A stretch of DNA of 64,000 nt from Xylophilus ampelinus (GCF_901875635.1 NZ_CABFMN010000011.1:1-64000); one strand, 5' to 3'; shown: positions 31,166 through 43,487, counted from the first letter of the stretch. Notes: generated from the letters alone by a model not told the origin. Numbers and translations are program-made.

Positions 31166-31978
31166 TTGTCCACGCCCCTGATCGAATTCCGCGACGTCCG
31201 CTTCGGCTACGGCGAGCGCGCCATCCTCGATGGCGTGTCGTTCAGCGTGCCGCGTGGCAAGGTGACGGCGCTCATGGGCGCGTCGGGCGGCGGCAAGACG
31301 ACGGTGCTTCGCCTCATCGGTGGACAGGCGCGTGCACAGCGCGGCGAAGTGCTGTTCGACGGGCAGAACGTGGGGCAGCTCTCCAGCGATGCACTCTACG
31401 CGGCGCGGCGCCGCATGGGCATGTTGTTCCAGTTCGGTGCGCTGTTCACCGACATGAGCGTGTTCGAGAACGTGGTCTTCCCGCTGCGCGAACACACGCG
31501 GCTGCCGGAGCCGCTGCTGCGCGACATCGTGCTCATGAAGCTCGAAGCCGTGGGCCTGCGCAATGCGCGCGACCTCATGCCCAGTGAGATCTCCGGCGGC
31601 ATGGCGCGGCGCGTGGCACTGGCGCGGGCCATCGCGCTCGACCCCGAACTCGTCATGTACGACGAGCCCTTCGCGGGGCTCGACCCGATCTCCCTGGGCA
31701 CGGCGGCCCGCCTCATCCGCCAGCTGAACGACGCCCTGGGGCTGACCAGCCTCATCGTCTCGCACGATCTGGAGGAAACCTTTCGCATCGCCGACCATGT
31801 GATCGTGCTGGCCAACGGCGGCGTGGCGGCGCAGGGCACGCCCGAGGAGGTGCGGCACAGCACCGATCCGCTGGTGCACCAGTTCGTCAACGCCCTGGCC
31901 GACGGACCGGTGCGCTTCCACTACCCCGGCAGCAGCGTGGAAGCCGACTTCGCCGCCAACGGTGGAGGCCGCCGATGA
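31166..31978 (+). CDS. mlaF: Mla ABC transporter ATPase
   Basis: 270 residues from TTG 31,166; a second in-frame TTG at 31,148 touches the terminator tail. Walker [10 protein letters not shown], signature ISGGMARR and Walker [13 protein letters not shown]. MlaF powers retrograde phospholipid transport from outer to inner membrane. A 29-codon frame bridges it to mlaE. Confidence 0.94.
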   Translation: MSTPLIEFRDVRFGYGERAILDGVSFSVPRGKVTALMGASGGGKTTVLRLIGGQARAQRGEVLFDGQNVGQLSSDALYAARRRMGMLFQFGALFTDMSVFENVVFPLREHTRLPEPLLRDIVLMKLEAVGLRNARDLMPSEISGGMARRVALARAIALDPELVMYDEPFAGLDPISLGTAARLIRQLNDALGLTSLIVSHDLEETFRIADHVIVLANGGVAAQGTPEEVRHSTDPLVHQFVNALADGPVRFHYPGSSVEADFAANGGGRR

Positions 31979-32064
31979 ATTTCCTGCCAACCCGCCGCGT
32001 GCAATCTCGCCACCCCGTGGCGGCGTTGATCTGCGCGCCCTTTGCTGCACGGTGGATGCCATGA
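31975..32064 (+). CDS. Possible 29-residue coupling ORF between mlaF and mlaE
   Basis: Starts [20 protein letters not shown] with an ATG overlapping the mlaF stop (ATGA), and its TGA overlaps the mlaE ATG. It fills the 82-base gap exactly and contains a CGCCAC/GTGGCG hairpin (32008-32022). It may only pass ribosomes to mlaE; a functional peptide is not shown. Confidence 0.35.
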   Translation: MNFLPTRRVQSRHPVAALICAPFAARWMP

Positions 32065-32843
32065 GCTGGTACCGCCCCGCCGACGTCGGCTTCGCCGTGC
32101 GCCACAAGCTGGCCGACCTGGGCCTGGGTGCGCGCCTGTTCGTGCGGCTGCTGGCACAGGCCGGCGCCTGTCTGCGCCGCTTCGGGCTGGTGCGCGACCA
32201 GATCCACTTCCTGGGCAACTACTCGCTGGCGATCATTGCCGTCTCGGGCCTCTTCGTCGGCTTCGTGCTCGGGCTGCAGGGTTACTACACGCTGCAGCGC
32301 TACGGCTCTTCCGAGGCGCTGGGCCTGCTGGTGGCGCTGTCGCTGGTGCGCGAACTCGGGCCGGTGGTGGCGGCGCTGCTGTTCGCGGGCCGGGCCGGCA
32401 CGTCGCTGACGGCCGAGATCGGCCTCATGAAGGCTGGCGAGCAGCTCAGCGCGATGGAGATGATGGCGGTCGATCCCGTGCGGCGCGTGCTGGCGCCGCG
32501 CTTCTGGGCTGGCGTTATCACGCTGCCGCTGCTGGCAGCCGTGTTCAGCGCCGTGGGCGTGATCGGCGGCTACGTGGTGGGCGTGCTCATGCTCGGCATC
32601 GATTCGGGTGCCTTCTGGAGCCAGATGCAGGGCGGCGTCGACGTCTGGCGCGACGTCGGCAATGGGGTCATCAAGAGCATCGTCTTCGGCTTCACCGTGA
32701 CCTTCGTCGCGCTGCTGCAGGGCTACGAGGCGATGCCCACGCCGGAGGGCGTGTCTCGTGCCACCACCCGCACCGTGGTGGTCGCCTCGCTGGCCGTGCT
32801 CGGACTCGATTTCCTGCTGACTGCCATGATGTTCAGTATCTAG
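32061..32843 (+). CDS. mlaE: Mla ABC transporter permease
   Basis: 260 residues with an amphipathic N-terminus and five or so membrane segments; family blocks [21 protein letters not shown] and [18 protein letters not shown] are clear. Starts at ATG 32,061. Forms the membrane core of the MlaFEDB complex. Confidence 0.95.
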   Translation: MSWYRPADVGFAVRHKLADLGLGARLFVRLLAQAGACLRRFGLVRDQIHFLGNYSLAIIAVSGLFVGFVLGLQGYYTLQRYGSSEALGLLVALSLVRELGPVVAALLFAGRAGTSLTAEIGLMKAGEQLSAMEMMAVDPVRRVLAPRFWAGVITLPLLAAVFSAVGVIGGYVVGVLMLGIDSGAFWSQMQGGVDVWRDVGNGVIKSIVFGFTVTFVALLQGYEAMPTPEGVSRATTRTVVVASLAVLGLDFLLTAMMFSI

Positions 32844-32851
32844 AGAACGGC

Positions 32852-32930
32852 TTATGTGCCCCCACGCTCATCACTTCGTGAATTCGCTGCCCCCCGAGGG
32901 GGCGCTAGCCTCCCTCGGGGCGGCTCGACA
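32852..32930. repeat. GC-rich hairpin repeat before mlaD
   Basis: The spacer contains CCCCGAGGG (32893-32901) and CCCTCGGGG (32913-32921), a 9-bp stem with an 11-base loop, set in a GTGCCCCCACGCTC...CTTCGTG context that looks like a second repeat family of this bacterial group. Without a T-run it is more likely an mRNA-structure element than a terminator. Confidence 0.55.
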
Positions 32931-32942
32931 GGAGGCTTAACC

Positions 32943-33434
32943 ATGCAACGTTCCAACAACGACATCTGGGTCGGCCTGTTCGTGCTCATCGGCGCTGCGG
33001 CGCTGCTGTTCCTGGCCCTGCAATCGGCCAACCTGCTGAGCCTGAACTTCCAGCGCAGCTACGAGGTGACGGCACGCTTCGACAACATCGGCGGCCTGAA
33101 GCCCCAGACGGCCGTGAAAAGCGCGGGCGTGGTGGTCGGCCGTGTCCAGTCCATCACGTTCAACGACAAGACTTTCCAGGCCGACGTCACGCTCTCGTTG
33201 CAAAGTCGTTACAGTTTCCCCAAGGACAGCTCGCTCAAGATCCTGACCAGTGGTTTGCTGGGGGAGCAATACATTGGCATCGAAGCGGGCGCCGAGGAGA
33301 AGAACCTGCAACCCGGTGACACGATCACCGCCACGCAGTCGGCCGTGGTGCTGGAGAACCTGATCAGTCAGTTCCTCTACAGCAAGGCCGCTGACAGTGG
33401 GACGCCGCAACAAGGGACGGCCAACAAGAAATGA
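32943..33434 (+). CDS. mlaD: Mla substrate-binding protein MlaD (MCE domain)
   Basis: 163 residues from ATG 32,943 with AGGAGG six bases upstream. One N-terminal membrane anchor (IWVGLFVLIGAAALLFLAL) and a single MCE domain (VTARFDNIGGLKPQTAVKSAGVVVGRV). It makes the periplasmic hexameric ring on MlaE. ATGA overlap with mlaA. Confidence 0.95.
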   Translation: MQRSNNDIWVGLFVLIGAAALLFLALQSANLLSLNFQRSYEVTARFDNIGGLKPQTAVKSAGVVVGRVQSITFNDKTFQADVTLSLQSRYSFPKDSSLKILTSGLLGEQYIGIEAGAEEKNLQPGDTITATQSAVVLENLISQFLYSKAADSGTPQQGTANKK

Positions 33435-34186
33435 ATCGACCATCAGATGCCATGAATGCTATGAAAAAGATAGCTTCCGTCGCCCGCTGGACGGGCGTTG
33501 TGGCCACTTTTTCCCTTGTGAGCGGCTTGGCCGCCGCGCAGGGCGCCGCCCCGATCGGCAACGATCCCTTTGAACCGTTCAACCGCGGCGTCTACCGATT
33601 CAACGATGGTGTCGACCGGGCCGTGCTCCGACCGGTCGCCACCGCCTACCGCAACGCGGTGCCCTCGCTCGTGCGGCAAGGCGTCACCAACTTCTTCGGC
33701 AACCTCGGCGACGTATGGAACCTGGCGAACAACGTGATGCAGCTCAAGCTGCAGAACAGCGCCGAGACCTTCATGCGCCTGAACGTCAACACCTTCTTCG
33801 GCCTCGGCGGACTGCTCGACATTGCGTCCGAAGCGGGCATCGAGCGCCACGCCGAGGATTTCGGCCAGACCCTGGGGCACTGGGGCGTTCCGTCGGGGCC
33901 GTACCTCGTGCTGCCCATCCTGGGGCCTTCCACCGTGCGCGACACGGCGGCGCTGCCGGTCGACTACTACGGTGACTCGCTGGCGCACTTCAGCGACATC
34001 CCTGTGCGTAACTCGCTCGTGATGCTGCGCCTCGTCGACACGCGCACCGGCCTGCTGAGGGCGAGCACGCTGATCCAGGATGCCGCGCTCGATCCGTACA
34101 GCTTCACCCGAGACGCGTTCTTGCAAAAGCGCCGCAGCGACATCCGCGACGGCAACGACGGCAACGAGCCGGACGAAAGCAAGTAA
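33431..34186 (+). CDS. mlaA: Outer-membrane phospholipid-removing protein MlaA (VacJ), no lipobox
   Basis: 251 residues. The MlaA core is intact: NDPFEPFNRGVYRFND, LGDVWNLANNVMQLK, GHWGVPSGPYLVLPILGPSTVRD. The N-terminus reads MNRPSDAMNAMKKIASVAR then a hydrophobic stretch to GLAAAQG and has no cysteine lipobox, although MlaA is normally a lipoprotein. Residues about 9-28 are encoded by a palindromic repeat copy (33457-33513). It may be exported by signal peptidase I and stay membrane-bound through its own fold. The start could also be the ATG at 33,461. Confidence 0.9.
   Translation: MNRPSDAMNAMKKIASVARWTGVVATFSLVSGLAAAQGAAPIGNDPFEPFNRGVYRFNDGVDRAVLRPVATAYRNAVPSLVRQGVTNFFGNLGDVWNLANNVMQLKLQNSAETFMRLNVNTFFGLGGLLDIASEAGIERHAEDFGQTLGHWGVPSGPYLVLPILGPSTVRDTAALPVDYYGDSLAHFSDIPVRNSLVMLRLVDTRTGLLRASTLIQDAALDPYSFTRDAFLQKRRSDIRDGNDGNEPDESK
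33457..33513 (+). repeat. Dispersed palindromic repeat copy 4 (inside mlaA signal sequence)
   Basis: Complete forward copy: TGCTATGAAAAAGATAGCTT, then CGCCCG...CGGGCG inverted repeat and GGCCACTTTTT. It is read in frame as the MlaA signal peptide. Confidence 0.8.
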
Positions 34187-34306
34187 TTTTTCGCATTCGG
34201 CCGCTTGCAGATGGTTGCACCCTGCCGCGTGGCGGGGGAACCCGTCGACGGCCCCGCTCTCCAACGCGTTCCGGTCGCGGGACCGTTTCCAAGAAGGATT
34301 GACCCC

Positions 34307-34960
34307 ATGAACACCCTCCTGCAACGTCGCACGCTCGGCCGCTGGGCATTGGCCGGCGCCCTCGTGCTCGGGACTGCAGCCGGCGCCATGAAGCCGGCCT
34401 TCGCGGCCGACGAGGCGCCCGACGTTCTCGTGAAGCGCCTGTCGACCGAGGTGCTCGACACCATCAAGGCCGACAGCTCGATCAAGGCCGGCGACGTCAA
34501 CAAGATCATGGGCCTGGTCGACACCAAGATCATGCCCAACGTGAACTTCCAGCGCATGACCGCCTCTGCCGTCGGCCCGGCCTGGCGCCAGGCCACGCCC
34601 GAGCAGCAGAAGCGCCTGCAGGACGAGTTCAAGGCTCTCCTGGTGCGCACGTATGCCGGTGCGCTCGACCAGGTGAGCGACCAGACGGTGACGATCAAGC
34701 CCTTCCGCGGGTCGGCAGAGGACAAGGAAGTGCTGGTGCGTACCGAGATCCGCGGCCGCGGCGACCCGGTGCAGCTCGACTATCGCCTGGAAAAGACGCC
34801 TGGCCAGGGCTACGGCTGGAAGGTCTACAACTTCAATGTGATGGGTGTCTGGCTGGTCGACACGTACCGCACCCAGTTCGCCCAGGAAATCAACAGCAAG
34901 GGCATCGATGGCCTGATCGCCGCCCTGGCGGCGCGCAACAAGGCCAACGCCAAGGGCTGA
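34307..34960 (+). CDS. mlaC: Periplasmic phospholipid carrier MlaC
   Basis: 217 residues; signal peptide ending AFAAD, then the MlaC lipid-binding fold (MPNVNFQRMTASAVGPAWRQATPEQQKRL split by the usual helix; YGWKVYNFNVMGVWLVDTYR). Ferries phospholipid between MlaA and MlaFEDB. It follows mlaA by 120 bases. Confidence 0.95.
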   Translation: MNTLLQRRTLGRWALAGALVLGTAAGAMKPAFAADEAPDVLVKRLSTEVLDTIKADSSIKAGDVNKIMGLVDTKIMPNVNFQRMTASAVGPAWRQATPEQQKRLQDEFKALLVRTYAGALDQVSDQTVTIKPFRGSAEDKEVLVRTEIRGRGDPVQLDYRLEKTPGQGYGWKVYNFNVMGVWLVDTYRTQFAQEINSKGIDGLIAALAARNKANAKG

Positions 34961-34978
34961 GCGGCGAATCGCAAGCCC

Positions 34979-35272
34979 ATGGCTGCCTCCGACGCCCACA
35001 TGCTGGTGCTGCCCACGCGGCTCACCCATGACGAAGCTCCCGACTGCATGCGCATGCTGCAGCAGGGGCTGGCGGGCCAGCAGGGCTCGGCGGCCGTGAT
35101 CGATGCCAGTGCGCTGGCGCAGTTCGATTCCTCGGCCTTGGCCGTGCTGCTCGAATGCCGGCGCGAGGCCAGTGCCCTGGGTCGCGGCTTCGCCGTCAAG
35201 GGGCTGCCGCAGCGCCTTCGCGAACTGGCCATGCTCTACGGCATCGCCGGCCTGCTGCCTGCGGCGCCCTGA
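34979..35272 (+). CDS. mlaB: STAS-domain protein MlaB
   Basis: 97 residues with the STAS core VIDASALAQFDSSALAVLLECRR. MlaB binds MlaF and regulates the transporter. Eighteen bases after mlaC, last gene of the mla operon. Confidence 0.9.
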   Translation: MAASDAHMLVLPTRLTHDEAPDCMRMLQQGLAGQQGSAAVIDASALAQFDSSALAVLLECRREASALGRGFAVKGLPQRLRELAMLYGIAGLLPAAP

Positions 35273-35315
35273 GCACGCGCAAAGCCACGCACCAGCGTGG
35301 CGCAGGCGGGCCGCC

Positions 35316-35321
35316 TAAAAT
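35316..35321 (+). promoter_or_regulatory. Candidate -10 box of the ABC-2 exporter genes
   Basis: TAAAAT stands ten bases before the ATG at 35,332, which would leave almost no 5' leader. No strong -35. Confidence 0.4.
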
Positions 35322-35331
35322 CCCGCCTCCC

Positions 35332-36279
<948 letters not shown>

Positions 36280-36307
36280 CGCGCTTCACGCAGGGGAGGG
36301 CGCGCAC

Positions 36308-37075
36308 ATGATGATCACCGCCCTCGGCTGGCGCGCACTCCTGTACAAGGAGGTGCTGCGCTTCTGGAAGGTCGGCCTGCAGACTGTGGGCGCGCCGGTG
36401 CTCACGGCGGTGCTGTACCTGATGGTCTTCGGCCATGTGCTGGAAGACCACGTGAAGGTCTACGGCACCGTGAGCTACACCGCATTCCTCATCCCCGGCC
36501 TGGTGATGATGAGCGTGCTGCAGAACGCCTTCGCCAACAGCTCCTCGTCGCTGATCCAGAGCAAGATCATGGGCAACCTGGTCTTCGTGCTGCTCACGCC
36601 GCTGTCGCACTGGGGCTGGTTCCTGGCCTACGTGGGCTCCTCGGTGATCCGCGGGCTGGTGGTGGGGCTGGGCGTGCTGGTGGTCACGCTCTTCTTCGCG
36701 GTGCCGCCCTTCGCGCAGCCGCTGTGGATCGTGGTCTTTGCGCTGCTGGGCGCGGCACTGCTCGGCACCCTGGGCCTCATCGCGGGGCTCTGGGCCGAGA
36801 AGTTCGACCAGATGGCCGTGTTCCAGAATTTCCTGATCATGCCCATGACCTTCCTGTCGGGCGTGTTCTATTCGATCCATTCGCTGCCGGCCTTCTGGCA
36901 GGGCGTGAGCCACGTCAACCCGTTCTTCTACATGATCGACGGCTTCCGCTACGGCTTCTTCGGCGTGTCCGACGTGTCGCCCTGGCTGAGCCTGGGCATC
37001 GTGGGCAGCGCCTGGCTGGTGGTGAGTGCGGTGGCCATCCACCTGCTGCGCATTGGCTACAAGTTGAGATCATGA
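36308..37075 (+). CDS. ABC-2 type permease, YadH-like
   Basis: 255 residues, six membrane segments, with the ABC-2 family block [18 protein letters not shown] and [13 protein letters not shown]. Begins ATGATG 28 bases after the ATPase gene; overlaps bolA by four bases. Confidence 0.9.
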   Translation: MMITALGWRALLYKEVLRFWKVGLQTVGAPVLTAVLYLMVFGHVLEDHVKVYGTVSYTAFLIPGLVMMSVLQNAFANSSSSLIQSKIMGNLVFVLLTPLSHWGWFLAYVGSSVIRGLVVGLGVLVVTLFFAVPPFAQPLWIVVFALLGAALLGTLGLIAGLWAEKFDQMAVFQNFLIMPMTFLSGVFYSIHSLPAFWQGVSHVNPFFYMIDGFRYGFFGVSDVSPWLSLGIVGSAWLVVSAVAIHLLRIGYKLRS

Positions 37076-37314
37076 CGGCCGAAGAACTCCAATCCATCAT
37101 CCAGTCGGGCCTGGCCTGCGAGCACATCGCGCTCGAGGGCGACGGTCGGCACTGGTACGCCACCATCGTGTCGCCCGAGTTCGAGGGCAAGCGCGCCATC
37201 CAGCGGCACCAGCGGGTCTATGCAACCCTGGGTGCGAAAATGCATACCGACGAAGTGCATGCGCTGTCGATGAAGACCTTCACGCCGGCCGAGTGGGCCG
37301 CGCAGGGGCACTGA
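37072..37314 (+). CDS. BolA/IbaG family protein
   Basis: 80 residues, BolA fold with [14 protein letters not shown] and the C-terminal helix region; the conserved histidines suggest [2Fe-2S] binding with a monothiol glutaredoxin. Located just before murA, as in many proteobacteria (IbaG position). Confidence 0.9.
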   Translation: MTAEELQSIIQSGLACEHIALEGDGRHWYATIVSPEFEGKRAIQRHQRVYATLGAKMHTDEVHALSMKTFTPAEWAAQGH

Positions 37315-37364
37315 AATTTTTCGTCGGCGCACGGCGCCGGCTCCCTGATCTCGCTGGACTCCCG

Positions 37365-38650
<1,286 letters not shown>

Positions 38651-38654
<4 letters not shown>

Positions 38655-39292
38655 TCACGCTGGCTTTGTCCAAGGGCCGCATCTTCGAGGAGACGCTGCC
38701 GCTCCTGGCCGCCGCCGGCATCGAGGTCACCGAGGACCCCGAGAAGTCGCGCAAGCTGATCCTGCCCACGACCCGGCCCGACGTGCGTGTCGTGCTGGTG
38801 CGCGCCTCCGATGTGCCGACCTACGTGCAGTACGGCGGCGCCGACCTGGGCGTCACCGGCCTCGACGTGCTGCTCGAGCACGGCAACCAGGGCCTGTACC
38901 AGCCGCTGGACCTTCGCATCGCGGCCTGCCGCCTCAGCGTGGCCGTGCGCGCCGACTACGACTACGCCAGTGCCGTGCGGCAGGGCTCGCGCCTGAAAGT
39001 CGCGACCAAGTACGTCGGCCTGGCGCGCGACTTCTTCGCCCGCAAGGGCGTGCACGTCGACCTGATCAAACTCTACGGCAGCATGGAGCTGGCGCCGCTC
39101 ACCGGTTTGGCCGATGCCATCGTCGACCTCGTCTCCACCGGCAACACGCTCAAGGCCAACCAGCTGGTCGAGGTCGAACGCATCATGGACATCAGCGCCC
39201 GCCTGGTCGTCAACCAGGCCGCGCTCAAGCTCAAGCGCGAGCCGATCCGCCACATCATCGACGCCTTCGCGGGCGCCATTCCGCCACGTTGA
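38651..39292 (+). CDS. hisG: ATP phosphoribosyltransferase, short form
   Basis: 213 residues, the HisGS type that lacks the C-terminal regulatory domain and needs HisZ, which is not in this window. Motifs [28 protein letters not shown] and [16 protein letters not shown]. First step of histidine synthesis. Confidence 0.96.
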
Positions 39293-39350
39293 TGCTATGA
39301 AATTAATAGCTGCTCCCGCCCGCCTGTCAACGGTTTCAGCCACTTTTGAC
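39293..39350 (+). repeat. Dispersed palindromic repeat copy 5 (hisG-hisD, encodes HisD N-terminus)
   Basis: Begins TGCTATGAAATTAATAGCTG directly after the hisG stop and ends GCCACTTTTGA. The hisD start codon lies within its first half-site. Confidence 0.78.
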
Positions 39351-40670
39351 GCTGAATTCAAGGCGCGGCTGCATTGGTCCGCCGACACCGACGCGGCCAT
39401 CGAGCAGCGCGTGGCCGACATCCTGACCGACGTGCGCCAGCGCGGCGACGCGGCCGTGCTGGAGTACACGCGTCGCTTCGACGGCCTGACCGCCGAATCG
39501 ATGGCGCAGCTCGAGCTGACGCAGGCGGACTTCAAGCAGGCTTTCGACTCGCTGCCCGCCGCCCAGCGCGACGCGCTGCGTGCCGCCGCCGACCGGGTGC
39601 GCAGCTACCACGAGGCGCAGAAGAAGGCCTCGGGCGAAAGCTGGAACTATCGCGATGCCGACGGCACGCTGCTGGGCCAGAAGGTCACGCCGCTCGACCG
39701 CGTGGGCATCTACGTGCCCGGCGGCAAGGCGGCGTATCCGTCGAGCCTGCTGATGAACGCCATCCCGGCGCACGTGGCCGGCGTGGGCGAGATCGTCATG
39801 GTGGTGCCGACGCCGGCCAAGGGCAGCGTCGCCACGGGCGGCTCGGGTGCAAAACCCACCACGCAGGGCGAGCGCAACGTGCTCGTGCTGGCCGCGGCCT
39901 ACGTGGCCGGCGTTACGCGCGCCTTCACCATCGGCGGCGCGCAGGCCGTGGCGGCGCTGGCCTACGGCACGGCCACCGTGCCGGCCGTGGACAAGATCAC
40001 CGGCCCGGGCAATGCCTACGTGGCCGCGGCCAAGCGCCGCGTGTTCGGCACCGTGGGCATCGACATGATCGCCGGCCCGAGCGAGATCCTCGTGCTGGCC
40101 GACGGCACGACGCCGCCCGACTGGGTGGCGATGGACCTGTTCAGCCAGGCCGAGCACGACGAGCTGGCGCAGAGCATCCTGCTGTGCCCCGACGCGGCCT
40201 ACATCGACGCCGTGCAGCGCGAGATCGACCGCCTGCTGCCCACCATGCCGCGCGCGCAGATCATCGCCGCCAGCCTGAACGGCCGCGGCGCGCTGATCCA
40301 CACGCGCGACATGGAAGAGGCCTGCGCCATCAGCAACCGCATCGCGCCCGAGCATCTGGAGGTGAGCAGCCGCGACCCGCACCGGTGGGAGCCGCTGCTC
40401 AAGCACGCCGGCGCGATCTTCCTCGGCGCCTTCACCAGCGAGTCGCTGGGCGACTACTGCGCCGGCCCCAACCACGTGCTGCCCACCAGCGGCACCGCGC
40501 GCTTCTCGTCGCCGCTGGGCGTGTACGACTTCCAGAAGCGCAGCAGCCTGATCGAGGTGAGCGAGCAGGGCGCGCAGGTGCTGGGCCCGATCGCTGCCGA
40601 GCTGGCCTATGGCGAGGGGCTGCAGGCGCACGCGCAGGCGGCCGAGATGCGGCTGCGCCGCGCCGGCTGA
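39297..40670 (+). CDS. hisD: Histidinol dehydrogenase
   Basis: 457 residues. Zn-dependent, NAD-linked oxidation of histidinol to histidine. [39 protein letters not shown] and FSQAEHDE are characteristic. The N-terminus [17 protein letters not shown] is encoded by the repeat, and a Gly/Ser-rich stretch of about 14 residues ([16 protein letters not shown]) is inserted before [11 protein letters not shown] compared with the usual PTPxGERN. Confidence 0.96.
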   Translation: MKLIAAPARLSTVSATFDAEFKARLHWSADTDAAIEQRVADILTDVRQRGDAAVLEYTRRFDGLTAESMAQLELTQADFKQAFDSLPAAQRDALRAAADRVRSYHEAQKKASGESWNYRDADGTLLGQKVTPLDRVGIYVPGGKAAYPSSLLMNAIPAHVAGVGEIVMVVPTPAKGSVATGGSGAKPTTQGERNVLVLAAAYVAGVTRAFTIGGAQAVAALAYGTATVPAVDKITGPGNAYVAAAKRRVFGTVGIDMIAGPSEILVLADGTTPPDWVAMDLFSQAEHDELAQSILLCPDAAYIDAVQREIDRLLPTMPRAQIIAASLNGRGALIHTRDMEEACAISNRIAPEHLEVSSRDPHRWEPLLKHAGAIFLGAFTSESLGDYCAGPNHVLPTSGTARFSSPLGVYDFQKRSSLIEVSEQGAQVLGPIAAELAYGEGLQAHAQAAEMRLRRAG

Positions 40671-40675
40671 GCGCC

Positions 40676-41029
40676 ATGCGGTCCGCCATGCGTTCGCTGC
40701 TGCTGTGCGCGCTGCTGGCCGCCGGCTCGGCGCAGGCGATGAGCATCCGCGAACTGCGCACCCTCGAGGCCAACGAGAAGGACGGCCGGGCCTACGCCGG
40801 CTACTACCTCGTGGGCGTGGTCGAGGGGCTGCGCGAGGCGGCCGACACGGCGCAGCGCAGCGGCCAGAAGCCGCCCTTCTGCATCAACGGCCGGCGGCTC
40901 GAACCCTCGATGGCGCGCTCGCTCTACCAGGGCGAACTCACGCGCCATGCCGACCAGTACGAGGCCGACATGCCCGTGCAACTCGTTCTTTCCGCGGCGC
41001 TGCAGAACAGTTACCGCTGCAGTCCCTGA
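40676..41029 (+). CDS. Small secreted protein, possibly Rap1a/Tai-like
   Basis: 117 residues with a signal peptide ending AQAM. Blocks YYLVGVVEGLREA, CINGRRLEPSMARSLY and MPVQLVLSAALQNSY, with two cysteines, resemble the Rap1a/Tai immunity-type domain, but I am not sure. It sits between hisD and hisC, likely co-transcribed. Role in histidine synthesis is not evident. Confidence 0.65.
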   Translation: MRSAMRSLLLCALLAAGSAQAMSIRELRTLEANEKDGRAYAGYYLVGVVEGLREAADTAQRSGQKPPFCINGRRLEPSMARSLYQGELTRHADQYEADMPVQLVLSAALQNSYRCSP

Positions 41030-41036
41030 TTCCGCC

Positions 41037-42146
41037 ATGACCGCTCCGATGTCCGACCTCACCCGCCGCGCCCTGGCGCGCCTGCGCCCCGACGTGCAGT
41101 CCATGCATGCCTACGCCGTGCAGGACGCGCGCGGCCTGCTCAAGCTCGACGCGATGGAGAACCCGTACACGCTGCCCGCCGAGCTTCAAGCCGAGCTGGG
41201 GGCGCGGCTGGGGGCGCTGGCGCTGAACCGCTACCCGGGCGAGCGCGGGGCCGACCTGCAGCAGGCGCTGGCGGCCTACGCGCAGGTGCCCGACGGCTTC
41301 GGCCTCATGCTGGGCAACGGCTCCGACGAGCTGATCTCGCTGCTGGCCATGGCCTGCGACCTGCCGGGCGCGACCATCGTCGCGCCGGTGCCGGGCTTCG
41401 TCATGTACGCGATGAGCGCGCAACTGCAGGGCCTGAAGTTCGTCGGCGTGCCGCTGACCGAGGACTTCGAGCTCGATGCGGCCGCCATGCTCGCCGCCAT
41501 CGAGCGCGAGCGGCCGGCCATCCTGTACCTGGCCTACCCCAACAACCCGACGGCCAACCTCTGGGATGCCGACGCGATGCAGCGCCTCGTCGACGCCCAG
41601 GGCGCCCAGGGCGGCCTGGTCGTCATCGACGAGGCCTACCAGCCCTTCGCCGGCCGCAGCTGGCTCGACGTCATCCGCCGCGACCCGGCGCGCCACGGCC
41701 ATGTGCTGCTGATGCGCACCCTGAGCAAGTTCGGCCTCGCGGGCGTGCGCCTGGGCTACCTCATCGGCCCGGCCGCGCTGGTGGCCGAGGTCGACAAGGT
41801 GCGGCCGCCCTACAACATCAGCGTGCTCAACTGCGAGTGCGCGCTCTTCGCGCTCGAGCACGCCGGCGTGTTCGCAAGCCAAGCCGACGCGATCCGCCGC
41901 GAGCGCACCGGCCTCGTCGCGCGCCTGGCCGAGCTGCCCGGCGTTCGCGTCTGGCCCAGCGACGCCAACATGGTGCTGGTGCGCGTTCCCGATGCCGACA
42001 AGGCCTTCGCGGGCATGAAAGCGCACGGGGTGCTGGTGAAGAACGTTTCTAGAATGCACCCTCTGCTGGCGAACTGCCTGCGCCTGACGGTCGGCACCCC
42101 CGACGAGAACGCGCGCATGTTCGCGGCACTCGAAGGCTCCCTATGA
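41037..42146 (+). CDS. hisC: Histidinol-phosphate aminotransferase
   Basis: 369 residues, PLP fold type [33 protein letters not shown] and the PLP lysine in [19 protein letters not shown] overlap with hisB. Confidence 0.96.
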   Translation: MTAPMSDLTRRALARLRPDVQSMHAYAVQDARGLLKLDAMENPYTLPAELQAELGARLGALALNRYPGERGADLQQALAAYAQVPDGFGLMLGNGSDELISLLAMACDLPGATIVAPVPGFVMYAMSAQLQGLKFVGVPLTEDFELDAAAMLAAIERERPAILYLAYPNNPTANLWDADAMQRLVDAQGAQGGLVVIDEAYQPFAGRSWLDVIRRDPARHGHVLLMRTLSKFGLAGVRLGYLIGPAALVAEVDKVRPPYNISVLNCECALFALEHAGVFASQADAIRRERTGLVARLAELPGVRVWPSDANMVLVRVPDADKAFAGMKAHGVLVKNVSRMHPLLANCLRLTVGTPDENARMFAALEGSL

Positions 42147-42766
42147 ATACCCCCACGGCCCCCGAGGCGACGAGCGCGGCCCGCGTTGCGGAGGTCACCC
42201 GCAACACCGCCGAGACGAAGATCCGCGTGCGCGTCGACCTCGACGGCACCGGCCGGGCCAAGCTCGCCACCGGCATCGGCTTCTTCGACCACATGCTCGA
42301 CCAGATCGCCCGCCATGGCCTGATCGACCTCGAGATCGAGTGTGAGGGCGACCTGCACATCGACGGCCACCACACGGTGGAAGACGTGGGCATCACCCTC
42401 GGCCAGGCGGTGGCCAGGGCCGTGGGCGACAAGAAGGGCATCCGCCGCTACGGGCATGCCTACGTGCCGCTCGATGAAGCGCTGTCGCGCGTGGTGATCG
42501 ACTTCTCGGGCCGGCCCGGCCTGGTGATGGACGTGCCCTTCACCAGCGGCATGGTCGGCGCCTTCGACACGCAGCTCACCTACGAGTTCTTTCAGGGTTT
42601 CGTGAACCATGCGGGCGTGACGCTGCACATCGACAACCTCAAGGGCGTGAACGCGCACCACCAGTGCGAGACGGTGTTCAAGGCCTTCGCGCGCGCGGTG
42701 CGCGCCGCGCTGGAGCTCGACCCGCGTTCGGCCGGTGTCATCCCCTCGACCAAGGGTTCGCTCTAA
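42143..42766 (+). CDS. hisB: Imidazoleglycerol-phosphate dehydratase
   Basis: 207 residues, monofunctional. Metal-binding repeats [22 protein letters not shown] and [12 protein letters not shown]. The stop is the left edge of a palindromic repeat copy. Confidence 0.96.
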   Translation: MNTPTAPEATSAARVAEVTRNTAETKIRVRVDLDGTGRAKLATGIGFFDHMLDQIARHGLIDLEIECEGDLHIDGHHTVEDVGITLGQAVARAVGDKKGIRRYGHAYVPLDEALSRVVIDFSGRPGLVMDVPFTSGMVGAFDTQLTYEFFQGFVNHAGVTLHIDNLKGVNAHHQCETVFKAFARAVRAALELDPRSAGVIPSTKGSL

Positions 42767-42836
42767 TTTTTGAACGAAATCGGGCTGCAGCGCCCGTCCC
42801 GCCTGCGCGAGCAGCTATCAATTCAGTAGCAATCGA
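42766..42836 (-). repeat. Dispersed palindromic repeat copy 6 (hisB-hisH)
   Basis: Reverse copy with both half-sites (AGCAGCTATCAATTCAGTAG). It fills almost the whole hisB-hisH spacer. Confidence 0.8.
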
Positions 42837-42842
42837 CTTTCT

Positions 42843-43487
42843 ATGAACAGCGTCGCCGTCGTCGACTACGGCATGGGCAACCTCTGGTCGGTCTCGCAGG
42901 CGGTGCGCCACGCGGCCGATGCGGCGGGTGTCGAGGTCTTCGTCACCTCCGACCCCGAGGTGGTGCGCAAGGCCACCCGCGTGGTGCTGCCGGGGCAGGG
43001 CGCCATGCCCGACTGCATGCGCGAGTTGCGCGATTCGGGATTGCAGCAGTCGGTGCTCGAAGCCGCAGCGACCAAGCCGCTCTTCGGCGTCTGCGTGGGC
43101 ATGCAGATGACGCTGTCGCACAGCGACGAGGGTCCTACGCCCGGGCTGGACCTGATCCCCGGCGAGGTGGTGCGCTTCCAGCTCGAAGGCCAGCGCCAGC
43201 CCGACGGCAGCCTCTACAAGGTGCCGCAGATGGGCTGGAACCAGGTGTTCCAGGCGCGGCCGCACCCCGTGTGGGCGGGCGTGCCCGACGGGGCGTACTT
43301 CTATTTCGTCCACAGCTTCTACGCGCGGCCGCGCGATGCGGCGCACAGTGTGGGTGAGGCGGATTACGGTGCGCGCTTTACCGCCGCGGTGGCACGCGAT
43401 AACATTTTTGCGACCCAGTTCCACCCCGAGAAGAGTGCGGACCACGGGTTGCAGCTGTACCGAAACTTCCTCCACTGGAATCCCTGA
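42843..43487 (+). CDS. hisH: Imidazole glycerol phosphate synthase glutaminase subunit
   Basis: 214 residues, class I amidotransferase. Nucleophile Cys in LFGVCVGMQ, catalytic His-x-Glu in ATQFHPEKS. Works with HisF, which here is encoded 5.7 kb away. The spacer to hisA (114 bases) is pyrimidine-rich without clear structure. Confidence 0.96.
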   Translation: MNSVAVVDYGMGNLWSVSQAVRHAADAAGVEVFVTSDPEVVRKATRVVLPGQGAMPDCMRELRDSGLQQSVLEAAATKPLFGVCVGMQMTLSHSDEGPTPGLDLIPGEVVRFQLEGQRQPDGSLYKVPQMGWNQVFQARPHPVWAGVPDGAYFYFVHSFYARPRDAAHSVGEADYGARFTAAVARDNIFATQFHPEKSADHGLQLYRNFLHWNP

